Counted from the first letter of the stretch, positions 8,384 to 16,591 are shown. The stretch: 64,000 nt of DNA from JBOZRQ01 sp050789255 (GCA_050789255.1 JBOZRQ010000054.1:17186-81185), one strand, 5' to 3'. Numbers and translations: made by a program. Notes: generated from the sequence alone by a model not told the origin.

Positions 8384-9181
8384 ATGTCTGCCGCACTCAA
8401 GCTCGCCCCTGCTGAGCGCCCGCCCCTTTCGGCCCTCGCCAAAACGATCTTGATCCTAAACCTGGTCCCGATCCCCTGGTACATTGCCTTTCAGTTCCTG
8501 GTCCTCAAAGCCCCGTTCCCGCCCATTGGCATCACCAATGCCATCGCCTCGCTGATCGTCGTCTACGTGACCACCCGCCGGCGTAAATGGAGCCCGCTGG
8601 CGGCGATCATCTGGGGCGTGGTGGGCACGCTCTCGGAGATTACCATGGTCGGATCTCACCTGAAGAACCCCGGGGACTGGAACAACTTACTCAACGTGCT
8701 CATGTTTGTCGGCTTCCTGCTCACCTTTGCGGCGGGCGTCGCGGCCCAAATTCAGAGCCTGCGGGCCGACCACGCTACCCCTCGCTGGCTCTCCGGCGCC
8801 GCTATCGGCATCTTCAGCTTCCTGCTGGGCGCCGCCCTGGTAGCCGTAATCTACCGCCCTGGCGCCACGACGGTCCCGGAGCATGTTATGCAGACGCTTC
8901 CCACGCTCACCGCCGAACACGGCATGTTCAAGGAGCCTGAGATCCGGGTGAAGGCCGGACAGCCCGTCACCTTGCGTCTGCGCAACCTGGACCTGGGCGA
9001 CCACAGCTTTGACATTGACGAGCTGAACGTCCACGTGCATATGCCCGGCACGGCGGACGCCCTGTCGGTCTTCACCCCGGAAAAGCCCGGCACCTATGCC
9101 GTCTACTGCGGGATCCCCGGTCACACGGCAGAAGGGCATACGAAGGGGATGGTAACCAAGCTGATTGTTTCGGTACAATAA
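8384..9181 (+). CDS. Membrane-anchored cupredoxin (type 1 copper protein)
   Basis: This 265-aa protein has two halves. Residues 20 to about 160 hold four hydrophobic segments (TILILNLVPIPWYIAF, ASLIVVYV, NVLMFVGFLLTFAAGVAA, IGIFSFLLGAALVAVIY). The C-terminal half is an extracytoplasmic plastocyanin-like domain. Predicted copper ligands are His207 (GDHSFD), Cys242 and His247 (YCGIPGH) and Met256 (KGM). The Cys-x4-His spacing and lack of a CxxxC argue for a mononuclear type 1 site rather than CuA. It probably shuttles electrons at the outer membrane face; a partner oxidase is not in view. It ends just before the histidine kinase gene, which may be co-transcribed. Confidence 0.85.
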   Translation: MSAALKLAPAERPPLSALAKTILILNLVPIPWYIAFQFLVLKAPFPPIGITNAIASLIVVYVTTRRRKWSPLAAIIWGVVGTLSEITMVGSHLKNPGDWNNLLNVLMFVGFLLTFAAGVAAQIQSLRADHATPRWLSGAAIGIFSFLLGAALVAVIYRPGATTVPEHVMQTLPTLTAEHGMFKEPEIRVKAGQPVTLRLRNLDLGDHSFDIDELNVHVHMPGTADALSVFTPEKPGTYAVYCGIPGHTAEGHTKGMVTKLIVSVQ

Positions 9182-9185
9182 CGAT

Positions 9186-11321
9186 ATGTATGTAACCGGG
9201 AAGGGACTGAGCCATCTGTCAGCAAAACCACACGTACGGTTGCACGGACCTTGGCTCACCCTTGCCCGCTGGGCCTGGGTGGGCCTGGCCCTCCTGCTGA
9301 TCGTGCTGCTCGTGGTGGGCATATCGCCTTATCGGGCGGAACTCCTGACCACCTGCTCCTCCGGCCCCTGCCCTGACCGGATTCGGGCGTTGCTTGAGGC
9401 CGGGGTGTCCATGCAGACCTACACTACCTTTCTGATCACCATGGACGCAGCCTTCGCACTTAGCTTCCTGGGGATTGCCGGGGTGATTATGGCCAACCGG
9501 GCCGACGAACCCCTGGCGCTCCTGGCCGCCTTCTGGCTGGCCGGGTTCAGCGCTACCTTCATGGGTACGGTTAACCATCTGGCGCAGACCTCCGACCTGT
9601 GGCGGTGGCCGATTATGCTGCTGGGCCTGATCGGGTCGGGCTGCAGCTTCCCCTTCCTCTACGTATTCCCGGACGGGCGCTTCGTGCCCCGCTGGAGCCG
9701 CTGGGTCGCCGCAGGCTGGGTCGCAGCCTGCCTGGTTGGCTACCTGAGCCCCCTGAACTCCCCTTTGCACGAGGAGAACACCTGGTTCGCCGTGGCGGTT
9801 ATGGCAGCCCTGGCGACCGCGGCGGCTGCACAGTTCTACCGCTACCGCTTTCTCTCCGATGAGCCGCAGCGGCGCCAGACCCGGTGGGTGGTGCTCGGTT
9901 TCCTGACCGCCATTTTCGGCATGATGGCGACGCTTTGGCTGCTGGGACCATACATACATAGCCGGTTCCCGTCATCGGCCGCCTATGTCTTCGTCGAAGA
10001 TGTCGGCTACTACGCCTTCATGCTGATCATCCCTGTCACCATCGCCGTGGCCATCCTGCGATACCAGCTGTGGGAAATTCGCACGCTAATCAACCGCACC
10101 CTGCTCTACACCGCCCTGACCGCGGCGGTGGTGGGGCTGTATGCTCTGGTGGTGGCCCTTTTCGGCGCCATTCTGCACGCCCCCGGAAACTCCGCGCTCT
10201 CCCTGCTCTCCGTGGGACTGGTGGCCGTCCTGGCCCAACCAATCCGCGACCGGCTCCAGCGCTGGGTCAACCAGCTCATGTACGGCCAGCGTGACGAGCC
10301 CTACGCCGTCATCTCCGACCTGGGGCGGCGCCTCGAAGGCACAGTCGACCCGGCTGCGGCGCTGCCCACGGTCGTCAGTGTGGTAACAGGCGCCCTCAAA
10401 CTCCCTTATGCCGAGTTGACCGTCAAGCATGGCGATCACTACCGGACTGCCGCTACCAGCGGTGATCCGCAACCGATCACACTGACCCTGCCGCTGATCT
10501 ACCAGGCAGAGCAGGTCGGCGAGCTGAAGCTCGCGCCTCGCTCTCCCCACGAAGGCTGGACCGAAGGCGACCGCAGGCTGCTGACCGAGCTCGCCCGGCA
10601 GGCCGGCGCCGCCGTCAACGCCTGGCGGCTCGCCGCCGACCTTCGCTTCACCAACGAGAACCTCACCACTGCCCGGGAGCGGCTGGTCTCTGCTCGGGAG
10701 GAGGAGCGCCGCCGGCTGCGGCACCAGCTGCACGACGGGCTCAGCCCGACCCTGGCCGCCTTCACCCTGAAGCTGGGCGCCGTCCGCCGGCTGTTCCGGC
10801 GGGACCCCGACAGTGCCGAGCGACTCCTCGCCGAGCTCGGTAAGGAGATGGAGACCGCCGTGGGCGATATTCGCAGGCTGGTCTACAACCTACGACCCCC
10901 TGCCCTCGACCAACTGGGACTGCTGGAGGCGCTCCGGGCCCGGGCCTCGGCCTTCAGCCCGGAGCTGGACGGCCCCCGGGTCGAGCTCGACCTGCCGGAA
11001 CACCTGCCGCCGCTGCCCGCCGCTGTTGAGGTGGCGGCCTACCTGATCGCCCAGGAGGCCCTGGCCAACGTAGTCCGACACGCCTGGGCCCGCCGGTGCA
11101 CCATGCGGCTGAGCATCGCCAGCGAATCCCTTACGCTTGACGTGCTCGATGACGGCGCCGGGCCGCCAGCCGACGGGCGGGCCGGGGTGGGGATCATCTC
11201 CATGCGGGAGCGTGCTGCCGAGCTGGGCGGCACCCTTGCCCTGCTCCCGCGCCCCGGCGGCGGTACCCGCTTGACGGCCATACTACCCTTGCGCCCCCAG
11301 GAAGGAAGCGATGACCTGTGA
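9186..11321 (+). CDS. Sensor histidine kinase, HisKA_3 (NarL-partner) class
   Basis: This is a 711-aa kinase. Roughly the first 290 residues contain about eight hydrophobic segments, then a GAF-like region, then a HisKA_3 dimerisation box EEERRRLRHQLHDGLSP with phospho-acceptor His516. The C-terminal HATPase has DDGAGPP and VGIISMRERAAELGG motifs. The frame is open back to 9165, inside the cupredoxin gene; I chose ATG 9186, just past that stop. Its TGA overlaps the GTG start of the response regulator, so the two are translationally coupled. The many-segment N-terminus suggests sensing within the membrane, of the LiaS/DesK kind. The signal is unknown. Confidence 0.9.
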   Translation: MYVTGKGLSHLSAKPHVRLHGPWLTLARWAWVGLALLLIVLLVVGISPYRAELLTTCSSGPCPDRIRALLEAGVSMQTYTTFLITMDAAFALSFLGIAGVIMANRADEPLALLAAFWLAGFSATFMGTVNHLAQTSDLWRWPIMLLGLIGSGCSFPFLYVFPDGRFVPRWSRWVAAGWVAACLVGYLSPLNSPLHEENTWFAVAVMAALATAAAAQFYRYRFLSDEPQRRQTRWVVLGFLTAIFGMMATLWLLGPYIHSRFPSSAAYVFVEDVGYYAFMLIIPVTIAVAILRYQLWEIRTLINRTLLYTALTAAVVGLYALVVALFGAILHAPGNSALSLLSVGLVAVLAQPIRDRLQRWVNQLMYGQRDEPYAVISDLGRRLEGTVDPAAALPTVVSVVTGALKLPYAELTVKHGDHYRTAATSGDPQPITLTLPLIYQAEQVGELKLAPRSPHEGWTEGDRRLLTELARQAGAAVNAWRLAADLRFTNENLTTARERLVSAREEERRRLRHQLHDGLSPTLAAFTLKLGAVRRLFRRDPDSAERLLAELGKEMETAVGDIRRLVYNLRPPALDQLGLLEALRARASAFSPELDGPRVELDLPEHLPPLPAAVEVAAYLIAQEALANVVRHAWARRCTMRLSIASESLTLDVLDDGAGPPADGRAGVGIISMRERAAELGGTLALLPRPGGGTRLTAILPLRPQEGSDDL

Positions 11322-11959
11322 TCCGAGTCCTGATCGCCGACGACCACCCGCTCTTCCGGAGCGGCATGCGCACCCTCCTGGGCGCCGAACCCGAGACGGA
11401 GGTGGTCGGGGAGGCCGTGAGCGGCGAGGCGGCGGTCCACCTCGCCGCCGAACTCCGGCCCGACGTGGTGCTTATGGATGTGCAGATGCCCGGCATGGGC
11501 GGCATTGAGGCGACCAGGCGCATCGTGCAGGCGAATCCGGACTGCCGGGTGCTCATGGTGACCATGTTCGAGGATGACCATACGGTCTTTCTCAGCCTGA
11601 AGGCCGGCGCCCGCGGTTACGTCCTCAAGGGCGCCGGTCCCGATGAGATCATCCGTGCGATTCTGGCGGTGGCCAACGGTGAGGCGATTTTCGGACCTGG
11701 TGTCGCCACCCGGCTCCTCGACTTCTTCGCCTCCCGCCCCGCTGCGGTCGCCCGGGAAGCCCTTCCCGACCTGACCGACCGCGAACGGGAGATCCTGGAC
11801 CTCATCGCCCGGGGAAAGACGAACAGCGAGATCGCCCAGGCGCTCTACCTGAGCCCCAAGACCGTTAGCAACTACGTCTCGAACATCTTTAGCAAGCTGC
11901 AGGTGGCAGATCGCGTCCAGGCCATGCTGCGGGCCCGCGAGGCGGGCCTGGGGCAATAG
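11318..11959 (+). CDS. NarL/FixJ-family response regulator
   Basis: This 213-aa regulator has a receiver domain (residues 1-120) with ADDHPLFR acidic residues, phospho-acceptor Asp54 in VVLMDVQMPGM, the Thr in VLMVTMFEDD and the Lys in YVLKGAGPDE. A C-terminal LuxR-type helix-turn-helix follows (LTDREREILDLIARGKTNSEIA, quoted in part). GTG 11318 overlaps the kinase stop in a GTGA arrangement. Three bases after its own stop lies a perfect 10-bp palindrome whose half-site recurs near the promoter region of the 46-aa peptide gene. These are plausible binding sites for this regulator, by inference. Confidence 0.93.
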   Translation: MIRVLIADDHPLFRSGMRTLLGAEPETEVVGEAVSGEAAVHLAAELRPDVVLMDVQMPGMGGIEATRRIVQANPDCRVLMVTMFEDDHTVFLSLKAGARGYVLKGAGPDEIIRAILAVANGEAIFGPGVATRLLDFFASRPAAVAREALPDLTDREREILDLIARGKTNSEIAQALYLSPKTVSNYVSNIFSKLQVADRVQAMLRAREAGLGQ

Positions 11960-11961
11960 CC

Positions 11962-11983
11962 CCATCGTACCCAGGTACGATGG
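11962..11983. promoter_or_regulatory. Perfect palindrome, candidate operator (site 1)
   Basis: CCATCGTACC (11962-11971) is separated by two bases from its exact inverted copy GGTACGATGG (11974-11983). No T-run follows, so it is unlikely to be an intrinsic terminator. GGTACGATG recurs at 12049-12057. It may be an operator for the adjacent response regulator. Confidence 0.45.
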
Positions 11984-12042
11984 AGCCCTCGCCCCAGCGC
12001 CCCCGCGAGGTTCACCCTCCCGTTCGATGTGCGGTGGATGGC

Positions 12043-12066
12043 GTTACGGTACGATGTAACCGTACC
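12043..12066. promoter_or_regulatory. Interlaced inverted repeats, candidate operator (site 2)
   Basis: GTTAC (12043-12047) is inverted at 12056-12060 (GTAAC), and GGTAC (12048-12052) is inverted as GTACC at 12062-12066. The block contains GGTACGATG, shared with the palindrome at 11974. It lies 40 bases upstream of the small peptide start, where an activator or repressor site would be expected. Confidence 0.4.
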
Positions 12067-12105
12067 AAACAACCACGGACGCACCGAACAAGGAGGATGC
12101 CCGTT

Positions 12106-12246
12106 ATGACTCAGATCCTTTCGATCGCCCTGACCGCCCTCAAGAGCATCAACGAGGTGGTCCTCGGCGGGCCCCACACCGAGAACCCCTATCTGGCCCA
12201 GGCTAAGCTTGCCTACTACACCCAGGTCCAGTACACCCGGATGTAG
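12106..12246 (+). CDS. Small protein of 46 aa downstream of the two-component system
   Basis: This short gene encodes MTQILSIALTALKSINEVVL followed by a hydrophilic tail ending TQVQYTRM. An AAGGAGG site sits eight to nine bases before ATG 12106, which is much better support than most ORFs of this size have. The N-terminal 20 residues could form an amphipathic or weakly membrane-associated helix; no cleavage site is evident. I do not recognise the family. Its position behind a kinase/regulator pair and two related palindromes suggests a regulated output peptide, comparable only by layout to small targets of other envelope-stress systems. Confidence 0.6.
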   Translation: MTQILSIALTALKSINEVVLGGPHTENPYLAQAKLAYYTQVQYTRM

Positions 12247-12259
12247 GCTGTGTTTCTAC

Positions 12260-12288
12260 TTGACACCAACCATCAGTCGCGCCATAAT
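12260..12288 (+). promoter_or_regulatory. Sigma-A-type promoter for the MutS2-RsgA fusion gene
   Basis: TTGACA (12260-12265) and CATAAT (12283-12288) are separated by exactly 17 bases. Transcription from about 12295 would give a leader of nearly 290 bases before the TTG start at 12580. Confidence 0.75.
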
Positions 12289-12314
12289 TAGGCGAACTGA
12301 ACTGTCAGAGAGGT

Positions 12315-12341
12315 ATGTTTTATGCTTATTGTCGTCGTTGA
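12315..12341 (+). CDS. Possible leader peptide of 8 aa (MFYAYCRR)
   Basis: ATG 12315 opens an eight-codon reading frame ending at TGA 12339-12341. It is preceded by AGAGAGG one base upstream of the ATG, which is too close to be ideal. It is the first ORF after the predicted transcription start and is followed by terminator-like hairpins before the fusion gene. Such an arrangement is known from ribosome-mediated attenuation of antibiotic-resistance and ribosome-rescue genes. Without comparative or expression data it remains a suggestion. Confidence 0.3.
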   Translation: MFYAYCRR

Positions 12342-12420
12342 GGTTGTGGCGTAAAAACCATATAGGTTCCCACCTCTACGATCGGCGTAGCATGCCCTCT
12401 GTTTCCCGCGCATTTTCAGG

Positions 12421-12448
12421 GCTGTGAGCATCGTCTCACAGCTTTTCT
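12421..12448 (+). terminator. Intrinsic terminator/attenuator 1 in the leader
   Basis: GCTGTGAG (12421-12428) pairs perfectly with CTCACAGC (12435-12442), followed by TTTTCT. It sits about 125 bases into the predicted leader, so it either attenuates that transcript or ends one arriving from the peptide gene. Confidence 0.7.
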
Positions 12449-12460
12449 ATGTCCAAAAAC

Positions 12461-12490
12461 AGGCCAACCGCGTCACTGACGCGGCGGCCT
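12461..12490 (+). other. Long leader hairpin between the two attenuators
   Basis: CCGCGTCA (12468-12475) pairs with TGACGCGG (12477-12484) and AGGCC (12461-12465) with GGCCT (12486-12490), giving a nearly continuous 13-bp stem. No U-run follows. It could be an anti-terminator component or a ribosome roadblock. Confidence 0.5.
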
Positions 12491-12516
12491 TGCCTTGGCG
12501 TAGTTCCCTGATTTTC

Positions 12517-12562
12517 ACGGGCCGCGAGCAGCGCTTACACGCTCGCGGCCCGTTTCTATTTT
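12517..12562 (+). terminator. Intrinsic terminator/attenuator 2 directly before the ribosome binding site
   Basis: ACGGGCCGCGAGC (12517-12529) pairs over 13 perfect bp with GCTCGCGGCCCGT (12541-12553), followed by TTCTATTTT. The AAGGAGG of the fusion gene begins only three bases later (12565). Such placement is typical of transcription attenuation rather than the end of an upstream operon. Confidence 0.8.
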
Positions 12563-12579
12563 CGAAGGAGGAACCCGCG

Positions 12580-15132
12580 TTGCATCGTCCGACCCTCGGC
12601 GCCCTCGAATTCCCCAAGATCCAGCAAGACCTCGCCGCCTACGCCTCCTGCCAGCTTGGCAAGGAGTTGGCCCTGCAAATCGCGCCCCTGCCCTCCCTCT
12701 CCCTGATCAAGAAGGCCCAACAGGAGACCACCGAGGCCAAGGCCGTTCTGCGCAAAGGCGTCATGATTCCGTTCGGCGGCATCCAAGACGTGCGGATGCA
12801 CGTGCAGCGGGTCGTGGGCGGCGGCGTACTGCGCCCCGAGAACCTGCTGGCTATTGCAGACACCATCTACGGATGCCGCCAGCTCCGCGCCTTTCTGGTG
12901 GAGCGGCAGGAGGCGGCGCCCTCCCTCGCCCTGCACGCCGCCGCCTTCGGCCGCTTCGACGATCTGGAGGACGAGATCCGCCGCAGCATCGAGCACGGTA
13001 CCGTCTCCGACCGGGCCTCGAAGGAGCTCAAGTCGGTCCGCAAGGAGATCGGCGTGGTGGAGGCCCGCATTCAGGATAAGCTCCAGTCCCTGCTCAAGCA
13101 GTACCGAACCCACCTTCAGGAAGCGCTGGTCACCCAGCGCGAGGGTCGCTACGTGATCCCGGTCAAGGCGTCGGCCCGGGGCAACGTCCCGGGCGCCGTC
13201 CGTGGGGCCTCCGCCAGCGGCGTCACCGTCTTTGTCGAACCCGAGGCGATCCGCCAGCTCTGCGAGGAGTTGGAGTACTGGAAGGCGGTCGAGGAGTCGG
13301 AGTGCGAGAAGGTCTTGATTGCCCTCTCCGCCGCCGTGGCCGAGAAGGCGGACGCCCTGCAGGCTACACTCGCGGCAGCAGCCGAGCTGGACTTCATCTT
13401 CGCACGCGGGCGCCTCAGCTACGCCTGGGATGCGGGGCCGGTAGAGTGGAACGACGCCGGCCTGATCGACCTGCGAGATGCCCGCCACCCCCTCCTGGGC
13501 CGGGAGGCGATCGGCAACCGAATCCGCATGTCCGCCGACTGCCGCATGCTGGTGATCACCGGGCCGAACACCGGCGGCAAGACCCTGTTGCTCAAGACCC
13601 TGGGCCTGCTGGTGATCCTGGCGCAGTGCGGCCTGCACATCCCGGTCGAGTCGGGCTCGACCCTCTGCCACTTCCTCGATGTCTGCGCCGACATTGGCGA
13701 CAGTCAGAGCCTGGAGCAGTCGCTCAGCACCTTCTCGGGCCATATCGCCCAGGTGGCGCCGATCCTGGCGGAGGCTGGACCCCGGCACCTGGTGCTGCTG
13801 GATGAGCTCGGCTCGGGCACCGACCCCCACGAGGGCACCGGCCTGGGCATTGCCTTGCTGGAAGCCTTCCTGGCGAAGGGCGCCTACACCCTGGCCACCA
13901 CCCACCTGCGAGATATCAAGGAGTTCGGGCGGGTCACGCCGGGCTGCGCCATCGCTGGCATGGGCTTCGACGGCGAGACCCTCCGCCCGACCTACCGGCT
14001 GCTCTACGGCACCCTGGGCGAAAGCCACGGCCTGGTAATCGCCGCCCGAGCGGGTCTGCCCGCCTCGGTGGTCGAGCGAGCCCACCAGCTGGTCCACGGT
14101 GATGTGCGAGAGTACGGCCGGGCGGCCGCCGTGGGCGCCGAGGACCGGTCCCGACGGACCCACCCGGTCCGGCCCCTGCTTGGGCTTCCGGTGCCGGTGC
14201 AGGAGCGGGAGCTCATCAGGCGGGACCCACAGTCGCCGTCGGTTCAGCAAATCGACATCGGAAGTCTGGTCATCTCCGCTCCCACCCCCGGCCACGCCCG
14301 GGTTCTGGTGGGCACCGAGGTGCTCGATCTCCCGGTGAAGGGCACCCTGCGCCGCCGGCTCCACGCCGGCCTGGTCGTGGGCGACCGGGTGCGCGTCGCC
14401 GAAGAACAGGTTGCGGATGTGGCCAAGCGCCAGACCTACCTGGCCCGGCGGGGCAGCCGCGGCGAGCAGGTGATCGCCGCCAACCTCACCCGGCTCCTGA
14501 TCGTGCTCTCCGCCCGCCAGCCCGACTTCCGACCCGCCACGCTCGACCGGCACCTGGTCTACGCCGAGCAGTACGGCGTCACCCCGATCATCTGCCTGAC
14601 TAAGACCGACCTGCTCCCCGCCGCCACCTGGAAGGAGTGGCTCAAGCCCTACGAGGCCCTGGGCTACACCACCATCGCCACCAGTTCCGCCCGGGGCTGG
14701 GGTCTGGAGAAGCTGCGGGAGCTGGTCGAGGGCCAGTTCACCGCCGTGCTCGGCCATTCGGGCGTCGGCAAGTCCTCCCTGCTGGCCGCCCTGACCGGCC
14801 GGGAGATCGAGGTCGGCGCCGTGCGCGAAAAGGGCGCCCAGACCGGGCGCCACACCACGACTTGCAGCGAAGCGATCCGAGTCAACGAGAGCACCTGGCT
14901 GGTCGACACCCCGGGACTCCGCGAGCTCGGCTTCTGGAAGCTGAGCCTGGCCGACCTCCAGGGCGCCTTCCGGGAGTTCAAGCCCTTCACCGGGCTCTGC
15001 CGCTTCGACAACTGCACCCACCTGCGGGAACCGGGCTGCGGGGTGAAGCTTGCCGTCGAGCAGGGCCAGCTCGCCCGCCGGCGCTACGACCACTACGTGA
15101 AGCTGACGGCAGAGCTCAGCGGGATTCGCTAG
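12580..15132 (+). CDS. MutS2-like ABC ATPase fused to RsgA (YjeQ) circularly permuted GTPase
   Basis: The TTG start at 12580 follows AAGGAGG by eight bases and gives 850 aa. Residues 1 to about 510 are MutS2-like: the opening TLGALEFPKIQQDLAAYA, a coiled-coil clamp, RHPLLG, Walker A GPNTGGKT (328-335), signature-like STFSGH (383-388) and Walker B LVLLDELGSGTDP (404-416). The usual MutS2 KOW and Smr nuclease domains are absent. Instead, from about 560 there is a complete RsgA: an OB-like region, permuted G4 TKTD (674-677), G1 GHSGVGKS (725-732), TGRHTTT switch (755-761), G3 DTPG (776-779) and the zinc motif Cys807-x4-Cys812-x-His814-x5-Cys820. MutS2/RqcU acts on collided ribosomes and RsgA on 30S maturation, so a ribosome-directed role is likely. 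Confidence 0.93.
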   Translation: MHRPTLGALEFPKIQQDLAAYASCQLGKELALQIAPLPSLSLIKKAQQETTEAKAVLRKGVMIPFGGIQDVRMHVQRVVGGGVLRPENLLAIADTIYGCRQLRAFLVERQEAAPSLALHAAAFGRFDDLEDEIRRSIEHGTVSDRASKELKSVRKEIGVVEARIQDKLQSLLKQYRTHLQEALVTQREGRYVIPVKASARGNVPGAVRGASASGVTVFVEPEAIRQLCEELEYWKAVEESECEKVLIALSAAVAEKADALQATLAAAAELDFIFARGRLSYAWDAGPVEWNDAGLIDLRDARHPLLGREAIGNRIRMSADCRMLVITGPNTGGKTLLLKTLGLLVILAQCGLHIPVESGSTLCHFLDVCADIGDSQSLEQSLSTFSGHIAQVAPILAEAGPRHLVLLDELGSGTDPHEGTGLGIALLEAFLAKGAYTLATTHLRDIKEFGRVTPGCAIAGMGFDGETLRPTYRLLYGTLGESHGLVIAARAGLPASVVERAHQLVHGDVREYGRAAAVGAEDRSRRTHPVRPLLGLPVPVQERELIRRDPQSPSVQQIDIGSLVISAPTPGHARVLVGTEVLDLPVKGTLRRRLHAGLVVGDRVRVAEEQVADVAKRQTYLARRGSRGEQVIAANLTRLLIVLSARQPDFRPATLDRHLVYAEQYGVTPIICLTKTDLLPAATWKEWLKPYEALGYTTIATSSARGWGLEKLRELVEGQFTAVLGHSGVGKSSLLAALTGREIEVGAVREKGAQTGRHTTTCSEAIRVNESTWLVDTPGLRELGFWKLSLADLQGAFREFKPFTGLCRFDNCTHLREPGCGVKLAVEQGQLARRRYDHYVKLTAELSGIR

Positions 15133-16483
15133 GCTCCCCGCCAAGCCAGTAGATCCGTCCTGAGGCATCCCTGGCGACCCGGTGCGTCCCTGGCGGGATC
15201 TCCGCCGTGGTCACGGCGCCTGTGTCAGGGTCTACCGTCAGCGGCCCCCAGTAGATCACCTTGCCATCCTTGGACCACACGGGCGGCGCCCACCACGCCC
15301 CACGCTGGTCGGTCGGCGTAACTTGGATCCGCACCGGCGCCCTGCCTTCCTGTACAATCGACCAGCCCCGCTCGTCCCGTGCCAGCATCCGGGTGCGATC
15401 GTTGGATGGAACAGCCTCGAAATGTCCCTGGAGCAACGGGAAGGGCTGGGTCTCGCCGGTCTTCAGGTCGACCCGCAGCCATTCCCTGGGGGCACCGCCA
15501 AAGTGACTGGCCAGGTCCGGCACCACCACCTGCTCCTCACCGAGCCATAGAAGCTCAAGGTGAGGCCAATAATGAGTGTCCCCTCGGTTCTCCGGCCACA
15601 TCGGCAGCATTGTGATACCCCGATAGACCTTCTTCCCAACCACCAGGTCCGCGGGCATCTGCTTCCCGCGCTCAGGCTGGCCGGAGATCAGCACGGCCAC
15701 CTCGCCCGCAGGGGACATGCCGGTACCCCGAACCCAGGAGCCCTGTTGCACAGCAGGCACCTCGCCCTGGTCGGCCCCCGTCCAGTCAACCCGGTGGATG
15801 CCCCACGAGATGCCCGCGATTAGCATCCCTCCGGACCACCAGCGCGGGTTCTGCACGGCCTGCACGTCATTCACCGGTATGTCCGCATAACGGAGAGCGC
15901 CCGTGACCGGGTCGATCAGGCCCACCTTGTAGAAGTCCATATATCCCAACTCTGCCACCTCCGTAAAGGCCAGAACCTGACCCCCCGGAGCGGCATAGAG
16001 CCGCTCAGCAGTATCATCCATGGTGGCAACACGCACAGGGACCCCGCCCGGATCCTGTCGCCAGACGCCGATCTTGCCCACCGCCTGCAGCTTCAGGTAG
16101 GCCTCGGGGAACACAGGACCTCGCTTGGTCTGGATCTCGCGGGTGTTAAGCTGCACCCACTCCCCGTGCTTCAGCTCGAACGTGAAGCTGACCCAACGGT
16201 CGTCGGCGGCCCACTCGGTCGTCAGGGGCGGCGCACCCTCGTAGAGCCGTGCAATATTTCGGTTGGCAGGTTCCGTGAACTCCAACCGTACCACGTGCTT
16301 GCCAGCAGGGATCCGCCCGCCGTTACTTGATTGGCCGTCAACCATCAGGGTGATCGCCGGCGGCACATCAGGCGTCTGCAGCTTTGGCGGTGCCGTTGAT
16401 TCAGTCGGCACAATCGCAGGCGGCTTGCCTGTACAGCCTGTCATCACCAGAAGTAGCATCGCTGTCGCCAGCAGTCGTCTCAC
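15116..16483 (-). CDS. Predicted lipoprotein, beta-propeller-like, unknown function
   Basis: This 455-aa exported protein has a short signal peptide and lipobox (LLVMTGC) with Cys17 as the lipidation site, followed by a Pro/Thr-rich linker. The remainder contains recurring strand-like segments with GG/W/D patterns (LAFTEVAELGYMDFYKVGLI, LVVGKKVYRGITMLP, WWAPPVWSKDGKVIYWG), suggestive of WD40/TolB-like propeller blades. No catalytic motif is seen. It converges on the MutS2-RsgA gene with a 17-base overlap of coding ends. It probably sits on the outer face of the membrane; the binding partner is unknown. Confidence 0.75.
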   Translation of the reverse strand: MRRLLATAMLLLVMTGCTGKPPAIVPTESTAPPKLQTPDVPPAITLMVDGQSSNGGRIPAGKHVVRLEFTEPANRNIARLYEGAPPLTTEWAADDRWVSFTFELKHGEWVQLNTREIQTKRGPVFPEAYLKLQAVGKIGVWRQDPGGVPVRVATMDDTAERLYAAPGGQVLAFTEVAELGYMDFYKVGLIDPVTGALRYADIPVNDVQAVQNPRWWSGGMLIAGISWGIHRVDWTGADQGEVPAVQQGSWVRGTGMSPAGEVAVLISGQPERGKQMPADLVVGKKVYRGITMLPMWPENRGDTHYWPHLELLWLGEEQVVVPDLASHFGGAPREWLRVDLKTGETQPFPLLQGHFEAVPSNDRTRMLARDERGWSIVQEGRAPVRIQVTPTDQRGAWWAPPVWSKDGKVIYWGPLTVDPDTGAVTTAEIPPGTHRVARDASGRIYWLGGEPSESR

Positions 16484-16538
16484 AGTTCTGTCACCTCAAT
16501 GGCTTGGACGGTCGATGAACAACGGTGGTTCCGCACCT

Positions 16539-16577
16539 CCAACGCAAACGCCGACCTCAACGGTAGAGGTCGGCGTT
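16539..16577 (-). terminator. Intrinsic terminator of the DUF2589-like operon
   Basis: On the minus strand a 12-bp perfect stem (AACGCCGACCTC at 16577-16566 with GAGGTCGGCGTT at 16558-16547) is followed by TGCGTTGG. It lies 15 bases after the stop of the last gene of the three-gene run. Confidence 0.75.
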
Positions 16578-16591
16578 CGCTATGTATGGCA

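Noticed and set aside
12209..12427. 72-aa frame overlapping the peptide gene end and the promoter
   Set aside because: It has no ribosome binding site, spans the -35/-10 promoter and a terminator, and has unbiased codon use.
12556..15168. 870-aa open frame antisense to the MutS2-RsgA gene
   Set aside because: High GC creates long antisense frames; this one is low-complexity Gly/Gln/Asp-rich, shows no domain, and the opposite strand has full MutS2 and RsgA motifs.
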